Shown: positions 6,452 through 13,569 of the stretch, piece by piece
Layout: the number at the start of each line of letters is the position of its first letter
How positions within the stretch are numbered: the first letter of the stretch is position 1
DNA from: CAYYGL01 sp964471235
GTDB taxonomy: Bacteria > Calditrichota > Calditrichia > RBG-13-44-9 > J075
Assembly: GCA_964471235.1 (NCBI GenBank)
Contig: CAYYGL010000134.1
Span: 1-13,569, forward strand
Direction: 5' to 3'
Length of the DNA stretch: 13,569 nt
Position numbers and translations under genes: made by a program
The notes under the pieces: generated by a model
Databases searched by the model: none
Seen by the model: only the letters and a program-made list of their open reading frames with translations
Told to the model about the DNA's origin: nothing

Positions 6452-9400
6452 ATGCAGCGATTTTCCATTAACTACATATTGCTATTCATCGTTCTGACTG
6501 CAGGAATCGGGGTTGCGCAGCACATTCCCAGCAAAGAACGGGGAGATGTTACCCTGCGCCGGAAGACCGACATCGATGGGAATAATATTCGGGCAACCAT
6601 CTTTAATACCGGTTTAACTGGTAGAACGGCGGCAGTACCGGATGAAATCCCCTACGAATGGCCCAAAAACTCCGGGCATACCTATATTGCCCTGACCGCC
6701 ATCTGGATTGGTGCCGAATTTCCCGATATCATTGATGATGACGGTGCCCCGCTGCGTATTGTGGACGTGGTGCAATACCGGGAGTCTCCGGATGGCAGAA
6801 GCTGGAATTTCGAACCGGTTCCGGGATACAACAATCCCGACTATTTAGAAGAGCTTGATGCCGATGGAAATCCGACCGGCAATAAAAAAGTGGGCATTGC
6901 CAAAAGTACCGACCCCAATAGCTGGCCTCCCAATGGATGGGCAGATAAAATGGATGACCCGGTAGACCCGGGTTGGATCGGTTCCTGGAACGGATTCTTC
7001 GGAAAAAATATTTTTAATGCCGACCAGGAATTGTTTTTTAAGATGAGTGATGACCTCTACGATCGCAAACTTTCTCTCTTTCAACCGGACGCTACTGATC
7101 CTTCCCGGGGCGGGCTTGGCTTAATTGCGTCGGTTCGGGTGATGGCATGGTCGCAGGTGCTGGTGAATGATGTGGTCTATGTGATCAACAACATTCTGAA
7201 CGATGGTACGGAAGATTTAGACCGAACCGGGTTTGCCATCTGGCTGGCAGACGTTATTGGTTTTAATACCCAGAACGACAGGATGAATTATGACCTGTCA
7301 AACGACCTGGCAACCATGGACGATGACGAAGTAGGGTTCGGTTCCGCCGGAGTCTCCTTTCTGGAAACCCCCGGGAATGCGGTGGATCGGATTGATAATG
7401 ATGGTGACGGCGAAGAAGGTCCCAAGGTAACGGCGGAATTAATTGCGGGGGAAGGCGACCTGCCCGTCGATGACCCCCGGCGGCGGGATGGAATTGATAA
7501 CAATGGCAATGGCTTAATTGATGAAGACACCACCTATATTGCCTTTGGCACCCAAACTGGCGTTGGGTATGCCGATGGAATCGATAACAACTCCAACGGG
7601 GAATCTGGCAGCCCGGTTGTCACTGCCCAGATGGTTGCCGATGCCGATGGCGATATGTGGCATCGCTGGCCTCCCTTTCCGGAAAATGACCCGGTGCAAA
7701 ATGGAAAGATTCACTTAATCATGGTGGAATCCGATGACATCGGGCAACCTTTTAAAGATAACATTGATAATAACGGCAATGGGGAAGACAGCAGCAATGT
7801 GGTGACTCAACAAATGATTGATGCCGCCGCGGCCGATCCCTATCATCGTTACCCGGTGCCGGGCACCGACATTATTTTGTATGACGTCGGTCCGGAAGAC
7901 CTGGGGAAAATTTACGCCGATGGCATCGACAATGACGGGGATCGCATCATCGATGAGGGGATTGATGAAGGCATTGATGAGATGATCGACGAATCCCGGG
8001 AAGACGGCATTGATAACGACGGTGACTGGGACCCCTTAACCGACGATGTGGGGCTGGACGGCGTTGCCGGAACCGGCGACCCCGGTGAGGGAGATGGCAA
8101 GCCGACCAGTGGCGCCGGAACACCATTTCCCGGGGAACCCAATATTGATAAAACCGACGTCTCGGAGTCGGATCAACTGGGGATTACCAACGTGCAGCGG
8201 TTTCCGGCAAATACCATCCAGTTTAATTCCATCAGCGACCGGGCGTTATGGTTAACCTATATCGTGCCGGGGCAATTCTGGCAACTGGCACCGGGAGAGC
8301 TGGAAGAAGGGGACAACGACCTGACGGTCTCTTCCAGCGTGTTTCCCATGAAGTCCGGCAGCATCCAGCGCATCTCTTATGCAGTGATCTTGGGGGATAA
8401 TCCGGAAGATGTGGTACAAACCCGGGATCGTGCCCAGGAAACTTACAATGCGGATTATCAATTTGCCAAAGCCCCGGCGACCCCGATTTTACGCGCCGTG
8501 CCGGGGAATAATAAGGTTACCCTGTATTGGGACAGCGAAGCCGAACAATCCTTCGACGGCTTTCTGGCAAAGCTGGGACTGAATGGGTATGATTTTGAAG
8601 GATACCGTTTGTACCGCTCCCGGGACCCCGCCTTTGAGGATGTCTTCACCATCACAGACGGCAATGGCTCCCGCACCTTCCACAAGCCGATTGCCCAGTG
8701 GGATTTGATTGACGGCTGGCAGGGGTTTTCCTCGGTGGATGTCAATGGGGTTCAGTTTTACCTGGGGGATGAGACCGGGTTGAAACATTCTTTTGTGGAT
8801 ACCGATGTGAAAAACGGTTTCACTTATTTTTATGCCTTAACCGCTTACGATTTCGGCGCCCCGGCATTTGATATCGCTCCTGCGGAATCTCCTATTTTGA
8901 TAACCCTGGATGAACTGGGGAATGCCCGCCTGGGAAAAAACGTGGTACAGGTGACCCCGGAAGCCCCGGTTGCTGGCTATAAACCGGCGGAGATTGTTGA
9001 TTTTGTCCATCTCGCCGGCGGCGCCAGCGGGCAAATCGGCTTCGAAATTATTGACCCCCGCTTAATAAAAGATGACAACACTTATGAAATTACCTTTGAA
9101 GATACCCTGATCGAAGCCTCCGGGGGCGGAGAGCAGGATACCCTGACCACCAAATCGTTTACCCTGGTAAATATTACCGATTCCGCCCATCCCGACACCC
9201 TGATTGCCGGTGATACCGCCCCGCGGACCGGGCTGGAGGCACCATTGGCAGACGGCATTCGACTGAATTTTGTCAATCCCGAGGCGGTGGAAATCAGTAA
9301 AGACCAGTCAAAGCTTAGCCGCGATGATATGTTTCCCCTCATTTTTAAAGTGTTTAAAGAAGGAATTATGCGCGGCAATGAACGTCCGGCGGATTATCAA

Positions 9401-10141
9401 ATCGAATTTGCCGATGAACCGGGATTGGCTACCAGCACCGAGTTTAAATGGCGGCGTACCAACACCCAGACGATTGTATTTCCCCCCAAACCGGTGAATT
9501 TTCGCATTAAAAATTTGACCACCGATGAATTTATCCAGTTCGGGTTTATGGAAGCCGTGGGCAACGACGGCATCTTTAATGCCGATACCGTCAGTCGTCA
9601 GCAGACCGATATCATCGTGTTTCTGGAAAAGGATGCCAATGATTCCCTGGTCGTTACCTGGAGCCTCAAATATGAGTTGGGGCAGGTTCTGGGAGATTCC
9701 ACCAAAAGTTTCCCCGGCGAAGGAGATTTTGCCAAATACGTGTTGATTAAGCCGTTTCTTTCCTTCGATGTCTATCAATATACCACGAAGGGAGAATCGG
9801 TGGATAAGGAACTGGCAAAACAGGACCTTGACCGGGTGAAAGTGGTACCCAACCCCTATCTGGCCGCTTCCAGTTTTGAACCGCGCAATCCCTTCCGCCG
9901 CGGGAGAGGTCCCCGGCGCATCCACTTTATCCACCTGCCGCAACGCTGTACCATTCGCATTTATACCGTTAGCGGGGAACTGGTGGATGTAATTGAACAC
10001 AACAGCAGCCTTACAGACGGCACCGCGGAGTGGGATTTGTTGACCCGGGATAACCTGAGCGTTGCCTATGGTGTTTATATCTACCACCTGGAAGCACCCG
10101 GCATCGGTGAAAAGATCGGTAAATTTGCAATCATCAAATAG
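6452..10141 (+). CDS. Large secreted multidomain protein: aspartate-rich Ca-binding-type repeats, FnIII-like domain and FlgD-like C-terminal sorting domain
   Basis: A predicted cell-surface or secreted protein of 1229 residues with no recognisable enzyme. Signal peptide about 1-23 ('LTAGIGVAQ'). Region about 24-300 is a conserved-looking N-terminal part with 'NIRATIFNTGL', 'YEWPKNSGHTY' and 'ALTAIWIGAEF', a pattern I recall from large secreted proteins beside TonB receptors in Calditrichota-type genomes. Residues 312 to about 550 hold six DxIDN[DN]xx loops, resembling thrombospondin type 3/EF-hand-like calcium sites. Residues about 675-800 form a fibronectin-III-like fold ('NNKVTLYWD', 'GYRLYRSRDPAFEDV', 'FTYFYALTAYD'). 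A beta-rich region follows (about 820-1125). The last 100 or so residues are a FlgD Ig-like/T9SS-type sorting domain: 'RVKVVPNPYLA', 'RRIHFIHLPQRCTIRIYTVS', 'GVYIYHLEAPGIGEKIGKFA'. CGAGG six bases upstream supports ATG 6452. It follows the TonB receptor at 210 bases and precedes the PorV-like gene at 119, suggesting it works with them, possibly as a surface ligand-binding partner replacing SusD (inference). Confidence 0.85.
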   Translation: MQRFSINYILLFIVLTAGIGVAQHIPSKERGDVTLRRKTDIDGNNIRATIFNTGLTGRTAAVPDEIPYEWPKNSGHTYIALTAIWIGAEFPDIIDDDGAPLRIVDVVQYRESPDGRSWNFEPVPGYNNPDYLEELDADGNPTGNKKVGIAKSTDPNSWPPNGWADKMDDPVDPGWIGSWNGFFGKNIFNADQELFFKMSDDLYDRKLSLFQPDATDPSRGGLGLIASVRVMAWSQVLVNDVVYVINNILNDGTEDLDRTGFAIWLADVIGFNTQNDRMNYDLSNDLATMDDDEVGFGSAGVSFLETPGNAVDRIDNDGDGEEGPKVTAELIAGEGDLPVDDPRRRDGIDNNGNGLIDEDTTYIAFGTQTGVGYADGIDNNSNGESGSPVVTAQMVADADGDMWHRWPPFPENDPVQNGKIHLIMVESDDIGQPFKDNIDNNGNGEDSSNVVTQQMIDAAAADPYHRYPVPGTDIILYDVGPEDLGKIYADGIDNDGDRIIDEGIDEGIDEMIDESREDGIDNDGDWDPLTDDVGLDGVAGTGDPGEGDGKPTSGAGTPFPGEPNIDKTDVSESDQLGITNVQRFPANTIQFNSISDRALWLTYIVPGQFWQLAPGELEEGDNDLTVSSSVFPMKSGSIQRISYAVILGDNPEDVVQTRDRAQETYNADYQFAKAPATPILRAVPGNNKVTLYWDSEAEQSFDGFLAKLGLNGYDFEGYRLYRSRDPAFEDVFTITDGNGSRTFHKPIAQWDLIDGWQGFSSVDVNGVQFYLGDETGLKHSFVDTDVKNGFTYFYALTAYDFGAPAFDIAPAESPILITLDELGNARLGKNVVQVTPEAPVAGYKPAEIVDFVHLAGGASGQIGFEIIDPRLIKDDNTYEITFEDTLIEASGGGEQDTLTTKSFTLVNITDSAHPDTLIAGDTAPRTGLEAPLADGIRLNFVNPEAVEISKDQSKLSRDDMFPLIFKVFKEGIMRGNERPADYQIEFADEPGLATSTEFKWRRTNTQTIVFPPKPVNFRIKNLTTDEFIQFGFMEAVGNDGIFNADTVSRQQTDIIVFLEKDANDSLVVTWSLKYELGQVLGDSTKSFPGEGDFAKYVLIKPFLSFDVYQYTTKGESVDKELAKQDLDRVKVVPNPYLAASSFEPRNPFRRGRGPRRIHFIHLPQRCTIRIYTVSGELVDVIEHNSSLTDGTAEWDLLTRDNLSVAYGVYIYHLEAPGIGEKIGKFAIIK
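7385..8026 (+). repeat. Six aspartate/asparagine-rich Ca-binding-type loops, three of them inside a longer degenerate repeat
   Basis: Loops begin at 7385 (DRIDNDGD), 7487 (DGIDNNGN), 7574 (DGIDNNSN), 7757 (DNIDNNGN), 7919 (DGIDNDGD) and 8003 (DGIDNDGD). The loops at 7385, 7574 and 7757 are each followed by a related tail of the form GE..xxVTxxM/LIxxxxxD..xR. The fifth is followed by a short acidic tandem (EGIDEGIDEMIDE, about 7955-7993). The spacing of alternating Asp/Asn and Gly is that of calcium-coordinating loops in thrombospondin type 3 and dockerin-like proteins; calcium binding itself is inferred. Confidence 0.8.
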
Positions 10142-10248
10142 GTGGAGGAATCCGGGGGCAAATTCAAATAAGAATGGCAGACTTGCTTCCGGGTGTTCAA
10201 AAAATTCAACAGTTTCAGAATCAGAGTCGCTGGTAAGTTTTAAAATTC

Positions 10249-10254
10249 AAGGAG
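10249..10254 (+). promoter_or_regulatory. Ribosome binding site deciding the GTG start of the PorV-like gene
   Basis: AAGGAG ends six bases before GTG 10261, ideal spacing. The next in-frame ATG (10270) would be worse placed and would shorten the basic start of the signal peptide. The 119 bases between the two genes show no obvious terminator or promoter, compatible with co-transcription. Confidence 0.7.
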
Positions 10255-10260
10255 TTCATC

Positions 10261-11286
10261 GTGAAAGCAATGTTACAATTGCTCCTCTTGTTTGGGATGA
10301 TTTTCTGGGGACAGGAATTGCCAGCCCAGAAAGTGACCAAGGTTGGGACAACGGCATCGAAATTCTTAAGTGTGCCCATCGGGTCTCGTGCCCTGGCATT
10401 AGCCGGTGCCTATGCCTCGGTGGCAAATGATGCCACTGCTTTATACTGGAATCCGGGTGGCCTGGCACAGTTAGAGAACCGGGAAATCTTTTTTATGCAC
10501 AGCGATTGGCTTGCCGGTATCAATTTCGATTACCTGGCGCTGGCGCTTTATGGCGGTTCGAAAGGCAATTTCGGGCTGAGCATTACTGCCATGACCATGG
10601 GGGATATGGAAGTTACCACCGAGAATCAACCGGAGGGTACCGGGGAATTTTTTACCGCTTCCAGCTTTGCCTTTGGGCTTACTTATTCCCGAAAAATTAC
10701 CGACCGCTTTATGATTGGCGGCACCACCAAATTGATCTACGAAACCATCTGGAACAGCACTGCTACCGGGTTTGCCATTGATGTGGGAACGCTCTTCATT
10801 ACCCCTTTTTACGGAGTACGATTTGGCACCAGCATCTCCAATTTCGGTACCAAAATGCAGATGTCGGGCGATAACCTGTTAGTGCGCAAAGATATCGATC
10901 CCAACACCAAGGGTAATAATGAAGATGTGAATGCTGTGTTGGAAACGGATAAATTCGATTTGCCTCTCAATTTAAAAATCGGGATTTCGCGGGATTTTGC
11001 AATGGGAGAACAAAACCGGTTAACCCTCTCAATGGATGCCTTATACCCGAATGACAACCAACAGAGTTTGAACATTGGAGCGGAAGTGGCAATGTTCGAC
11101 GAGCAAATCTTTTTGCGGGGCGGGGTCCGAACCTTGTTCCTGAACAATAGTGAGGAAGAATTTGTGGTTGGCGCCGGGTTGAAACACCGGTTCTTTGGAA
11201 ATGTGCAACTCAGTCTCGATTATGCGTTTCAATCCTTTGCCAGATTACGTAACGTTCATCAATATTCACTCTTGCTAAATTTCTAA
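10261..11286 (+). CDS. PorV/PorQ-family outer-membrane beta-barrel protein
   Basis: A predicted outer-membrane barrel of the PorV/PorQ (UPF0164, FadL-like) family, 341 residues. Signal peptide about 1-22 ('LLLLFGMIFWGQELPAQ'). The family hallmark follows at residues 41-69: 'GSRALALAGAYASVANDATA' then 'LYWNPGGLA'. After it come amphipathic strands with 'FGLTYSRKITDRFMIGGTTK', 'GVRFGTSISNFGTKMQ' and a strand series ending in the C-terminal Phe of 'YSLLLNF', as expected for BAM-inserted barrels. GTG 10261 is preceded by AAGGAG. In Bacteroidetes, PorV is the outer-membrane shuttle that carries T9SS cargo from the translocon to the attachment complex, while other family members of unknown function sit in gene clusters. 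Here the gene lies between two genes whose products end in T9SS-type sorting domains, so a role in their export or anchoring is plausible. A separate passive-uptake role cannot be excluded; sequence alone does not tell PorV from its paralogues. Confidence 0.9.
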   Translation: MKAMLQLLLLFGMIFWGQELPAQKVTKVGTTASKFLSVPIGSRALALAGAYASVANDATALYWNPGGLAQLENREIFFMHSDWLAGINFDYLALALYGGSKGNFGLSITAMTMGDMEVTTENQPEGTGEFFTASSFAFGLTYSRKITDRFMIGGTTKLIYETIWNSTATGFAIDVGTLFITPFYGVRFGTSISNFGTKMQMSGDNLLVRKDIDPNTKGNNEDVNAVLETDKFDLPLNLKIGISRDFAMGEQNRLTLSMDALYPNDNQQSLNIGAEVAMFDEQIFLRGGVRTLFLNNSEEEFVVGAGLKHRFFGNVQLSLDYAFQSFARLRNVHQYSLLLNF

Positions 11287-11408
11287 TGTTCATCAATTAC
11301 GGATAGGGGGTGATAATCAAAAAAAGTGGTGCAATGTCAAGCTGTTTTTCAGAAGTAGCATTAATTAACAGTAGTTATGTTTCATCTTAAAGTTTTGGAG
11401 GCATTGAT

Positions 11409-12935
11409 ATGCAGCGAATCTTGTCACTATTGTTCGCCTCCGCTTTTTTAATGTTCATGTTTAGCAATGTCCAGGCACAGGATATTGTGACATTTCAGGT
11501 AAACATGAGCGTAAAAATGCTGGAGGGCGCATTTGACCCGGGTGCCGGGGATGTGGTGATCACCACCGGTTCCTTTAACGGCTGGACCACCGGAGCTGAC
11601 TCGGTATTAACCGATGCCGATGTGGATAGTATTTACACCGGTACCTTTAATTTAACCGGTACCAGTTCCCCGGTCTCCTTTAAGTACGTCATTCTGGAAT
11701 CAGGCGGCGGCATTGTCTGGGAGGGCGATCCCAATCGTCAATTTGATTTAACCGGCAGCCCCCAAACCCTGCCGGTGGACTATTTTGACCGGGATAGTTT
11801 GATCAGTGTTACCGGTACCGTTCTGTTCCAGGTAAATGTATCGGTATTTAATCAATTGGGTGTGTTTACCCCGGCATCTGCCCAGGATACCATGCTGGTT
11901 TATGGTGCTTTTAACAATTGGGGACCCAATCCCCCGGAGAACGCCATTATGCAGCCCCAGTTTGGGAATCCCGATGTCTGGGAACTGGAAGCCACGGTTG
12001 CAGCCAATATTGGCGAGGTGGTGAACTATAAATACTTTGCCAAATTGGATACCAGCGCCCATGGCAATGTGGACGGCTGGGAAGAACCGCCCACCCAGGG
12101 CGGCGGCAACCGCCAATTCGTCTTCCAGGGAATCACCGGGCAGGTCGCACCCATGTCCTGGTTTATGGATATTACCCCCGCCGGGGTCGTAAACCAGGAT
12201 GTGAACTTACATCTCTCCGTGGATATGCGCCCGGCAACCGATCCCAATCTTCCCCAACCCTTTGATCCTGCCACCGATTCCGTGTTCTTCTCCATCGAAG
12301 ACCAATTCCAGGGATCATTGCAGGGATGGGATCCTTTGCGGGGACCTCAACAGCAATTGTTTTACCAGGATGCGGATGGCGATACCATTTATACCCTTGA
12401 CTTTACCCTTTCTGCACCAACTTACTACGCATTGGTCTATCGGGTCGCCTATGGTCCGGATGTGAACAACCTGACCTTTGAAGGCGGCGGGTTTGGATTT
12501 GGTAAAAGCCGAACCCGCTACATCTGGGACGGCTCCGGCATTCCCACGGATTATACCTTCCCGATGGATGTTTTTACGTTTGATCCGCCCCTGGTGGTGG
12601 AACCGAATCCGCACATCACCGGTATCGATGACAATGTGCAGCGTCATGTTCCCGTTGAATTTACACTGGAACAGAACTATCCGAACCCCTTCAACCCCTC
12701 CACGACCATCCGGTTTACGTTGCAAAAAGCTGCCAACGTCAACCTGACCATTTTTAATGTCCTGGGTCAGAAAGTGCGAACCCTGGCAGACGGGAAATTT
12801 ACTCCCGGTGCTCAGCAGGTGGTGTGGGATGGTCGAAATGATGCCGGTTTGGAAGCCGCTTCCGGTGTGTACTACTATCGGCTCACGGTGGATAAGAATC
12901 TCACCAAAACCCGCAAAATGGTATTATTGCGATAA
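11409..12935 (+). CDS. Secreted protein with three CBM20/E-set-like starch-binding-type modules and a T9SS type A sorting domain
   Basis: A predicted surface-exposed carbohydrate-binding protein of 508 residues without a visible catalytic domain. Signal peptide about 1-23, cleaved near 'NVQA'. Three related beta-sandwich modules follow: A (about 26-130, 'VTFQVNMSV', 'GSFNGW', 'VSFKYVI', 'WEGDPNRQF'), B (about 137-254, 'VLFQVNVSV', 'GAFNNW', 'VNYKYFAKL', 'WEEPPTQGGGNRQF') and C (about 264-395, more divergent, 'VNLHLSVDMR', 'LQGWDP', 'SRTRYIWD'). The V.FQVNMSV...FNGW and W..NR.F patterns are typical of starch-binding CBM20/CBM48-type folds, as in SusE/F-like proteins; glucan binding is inferred. 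Residues about 418-508 form the sorting domain: 'FTLEQNYPNPFNPSTTIRFT', 'NVLGQKVRTL', 'GVYYYRLTVDKNLTKTRKMV', consistent with T9SS type A (TIGR04183) on a FlgD Ig-like fold. GGAGG (11397-11401) lies seven bases before ATG 11409. The 122-base gap upstream has no clear terminator. Confidence 0.9.
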   Translation: MQRILSLLFASAFLMFMFSNVQAQDIVTFQVNMSVKMLEGAFDPGAGDVVITTGSFNGWTTGADSVLTDADVDSIYTGTFNLTGTSSPVSFKYVILESGGGIVWEGDPNRQFDLTGSPQTLPVDYFDRDSLISVTGTVLFQVNVSVFNQLGVFTPASAQDTMLVYGAFNNWGPNPPENAIMQPQFGNPDVWELEATVAANIGEVVNYKYFAKLDTSAHGNVDGWEEPPTQGGGNRQFVFQGITGQVAPMSWFMDITPAGVVNQDVNLHLSVDMRPATDPNLPQPFDPATDSVFFSIEDQFQGSLQGWDPLRGPQQQLFYQDADGDTIYTLDFTLSAPTYYALVYRVAYGPDVNNLTFEGGGFGFGKSRTRYIWDGSGIPTDYTFPMDVFTFDPPLVVEPNPHITGIDDNVQRHVPVEFTLEQNYPNPFNPSTTIRFTLQKAANVNLTIFNVLGQKVRTLADGKFTPGAQQVVWDGRNDAGLEAASGVYYYRLTVDKNLTKTRKMVLLR

Positions 12936-12957
12936 GTTAATCTGATTCAGATCAAAA

Positions 12958-12997
12958 GCCCGGAAGAAGGGATTCACCGTGAATCCCTTCCCCGGGC
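12958..12997. terminator. Strong two-part stem-loop after the starch-binding-type protein gene
   Basis: GCCCGG (12958-12963) pairs with CCGGGC (12992-12997). After an AA/C internal loop, GAAGGGATTCA (12966-12976) pairs perfectly with TGAATCCCTTC (12980-12990) around a CCG loop, giving 17 base pairs in total. It begins 22 bases after the stop. On the plus strand no T-run follows (ATAAAACAGG); on the minus strand the stem would be followed by TTTT. It may act as a partial terminator or mRNA-stabilising element setting the level of the downstream solute-binding protein. Confidence 0.65.
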
Positions 12998-13015
12998 ATA
13001 AAACAGGGTTAAATT

Positions 13016-13569
13016 GTGAGAAAAAGGGTTTGGTGGCTACTTGTTATTGTATTGACAGGTTTGTTGCTGTGGAACTGCGGATCAGATTCATCGAAGCGCA
13101 TTACAATTTGGACCAGCATGCGCCCGGTGGAGCGGAAATATTTGCAGCGCAAATTAGATAAATTTGCTCGGCGCTATCCAGAGTATCAATTCCAACAACT
13201 ATATTATCAACCGGAGGAATTACGACCCAATTACATGGTTTCGGCCTTGGCGGGGAAAGGTCCGGCATTAATTCACGGTGCCAGTGATAACGTGGGACCG
13301 CTTTCGGATTTAAAAGTGATCGCCCCTTTGGAACCATTTTTTGAACAATCTTACCTGGACAGCTTTATCACCAATCCTTTTCCCGCCAATACCTGGTTGA
13401 ATGGGCATCTATATCAAATTTCGGATCGGGTTGGGAATCATCTTACCCTGGTGTATAATAAAAAATTGGTGAAGAAGCCGCCGGAAACCATCTCGGAATT
13501 AATTCGCATGGGGCAGGAGATTGCTGTGGACCGGGATGGTGATGGGGCACCGGATCGCTATGCTCTCGC
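13016..13569 (+). CDS. Lipoprotein extracellular solute-binding protein of a sugar ABC importer (MalE-like), N-terminal part, cut by the right edge
   Basis: The first 184 codons of an ABC-importer binding protein (family 1, maltose/oligosaccharide type), which captures a sugar in the periplasm and delivers it to an inner-membrane permease. GTG 13016 gives a basic start (MRKRVWW), a hydrophobic segment and Cys21 in LLWNC, followed by GSDSS, a good lipoprotein tether; the lipobox is slightly unusual with Trp-Asn before Cys. 'RITIWTSMRPVER' is the typical first strand. 'FARRYPEYQFQQLYY' is the usual first helix and strand, 'ALAGKGPALIHGASDNVGPL' the ligand-lobe entry, and 'NGHLYQISDRVGNHLTLVYN', 'KKPPETISELI' and 'DRDGDGAPDRYALA' correspond to the MalE region GKLIAYP...LIYNK....PPKTWEE. 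The ribosome site CAGGG (13004-13008) is modest. It starts 80 bases after the previous stop, beyond the hairpin. Permease genes (MalF/MalG type) are expected downstream but not seen. The sugar specificity is unknown. Confidence 0.88.
   Translation, partial: MRKRVWWLLVIVLTGLLLWNCGSDSSKRITIWTSMRPVERKYLQRKLDKFARRYPEYQFQQLYYQPEELRPNYMVSALAGKGPALIHGASDNVGPLSDLKVIAPLEPFFEQSYLDSFITNPFPANTWLNGHLYQISDRVGNHLTLVYNKKLVKKPPETISELIRMGQEIAVDRDGDGAPDRYAL

Noticed and set aside
7385..8026. Repeats as a CRISPR array or tandem DNA repeat
   Set aside because: The repeats are degenerate at DNA level, unevenly spaced and in coding phase; they are protein repeats.
9308..10087. Minus-strand ORF of 259 codons
   Set aside because: Antisense shadow of the C-terminal part of the 1229-residue secreted protein, whose sense frame carries the sorting-domain motifs.
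11287..11408. Promoter or terminator between the PorV-like and starch-binding-type genes
   Set aside because: Only weak signals (a TTAATTAA palindrome, 5-bp CTGTT/AACAG arms, TTGACA on the opposite strand); none is good enough to report as a site.

Overview
The window looks like chromosomal DNA from a member of the FCB group of Gram-negative bacteria, most likely Calditrichota (Caldithrix-like) or a neighbouring lineage such as KSB1 or Ignavibacteria. This is inferred from content: a TonB-dependent receptor with a carboxypeptidase-regulatory-like N-terminal domain and no SusD partner, a PorV/PorQ-family barrel, and two secreted proteins ending in FlgD-like type IX secretion (T9SS) sorting domains, one with the typical 'LEQNYPNPFNPSTTIRF' signature. 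There is no RNA gene, IS element, CRISPR array or phage gene.

Layout. (1) 1-629, minus strand: an open frame running off the left edge. Its part below about 465 resembles the middle to C-terminal section of a conserved uncharacterised family, while the N-terminal part does not, so it is probably a gene remnant. (2) 861-1454, plus strand: a complete PduO-type ATP:cob(I)alamin adenosyltransferase, followed by a strong stem-loop. (3) 1455-1811: a regulatory-looking gap with a TTGACA-type promoter candidate, a nine-codon leader ORF with a good ribosome binding site, and a perfect 10-bp hairpin. (4) 1812-6241: a two-domain parvulin-type prolyl isomerase lipoprotein and, 20 bases later, a 906-residue TonB-dependent receptor. 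(5) 6452-10141: a 1229-residue secreted multidomain protein with Ca-binding-like aspartate repeats, a fibronectin-III-like domain and a C-terminal sorting domain. (6) 10261-11286: a PorV/PorQ-family outer-membrane protein. (7) 11409-12935: a 508-residue secreted protein with three CBM20/E-set-like starch-binding-type modules and a canonical T9SS sorting domain. (8) 12958-12997: a strong hairpin. (9) 13016 to the right edge: the N-terminal part of a lipoprotein solute-binding protein of the MalE type.

Working model (inference). Genes 1812 to the right edge form one co-directional locus for capturing and importing a carbohydrate, perhaps an alpha-glucan: the PPIase helps outer-membrane proteins fold, the two sorting-domain proteins are displayed on the surface by T9SS with the PorV-like protein as outer-membrane partner, the TonB receptor moves ligand across the outer membrane, and the solute-binding protein passes it to an inner-membrane ABC importer expected just downstream. 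It would be a SusD-less, ABC-coupled counterpart of a Bacteroidetes Sus locus. The substrate and the existence of the downstream permeases cannot be seen in this window.
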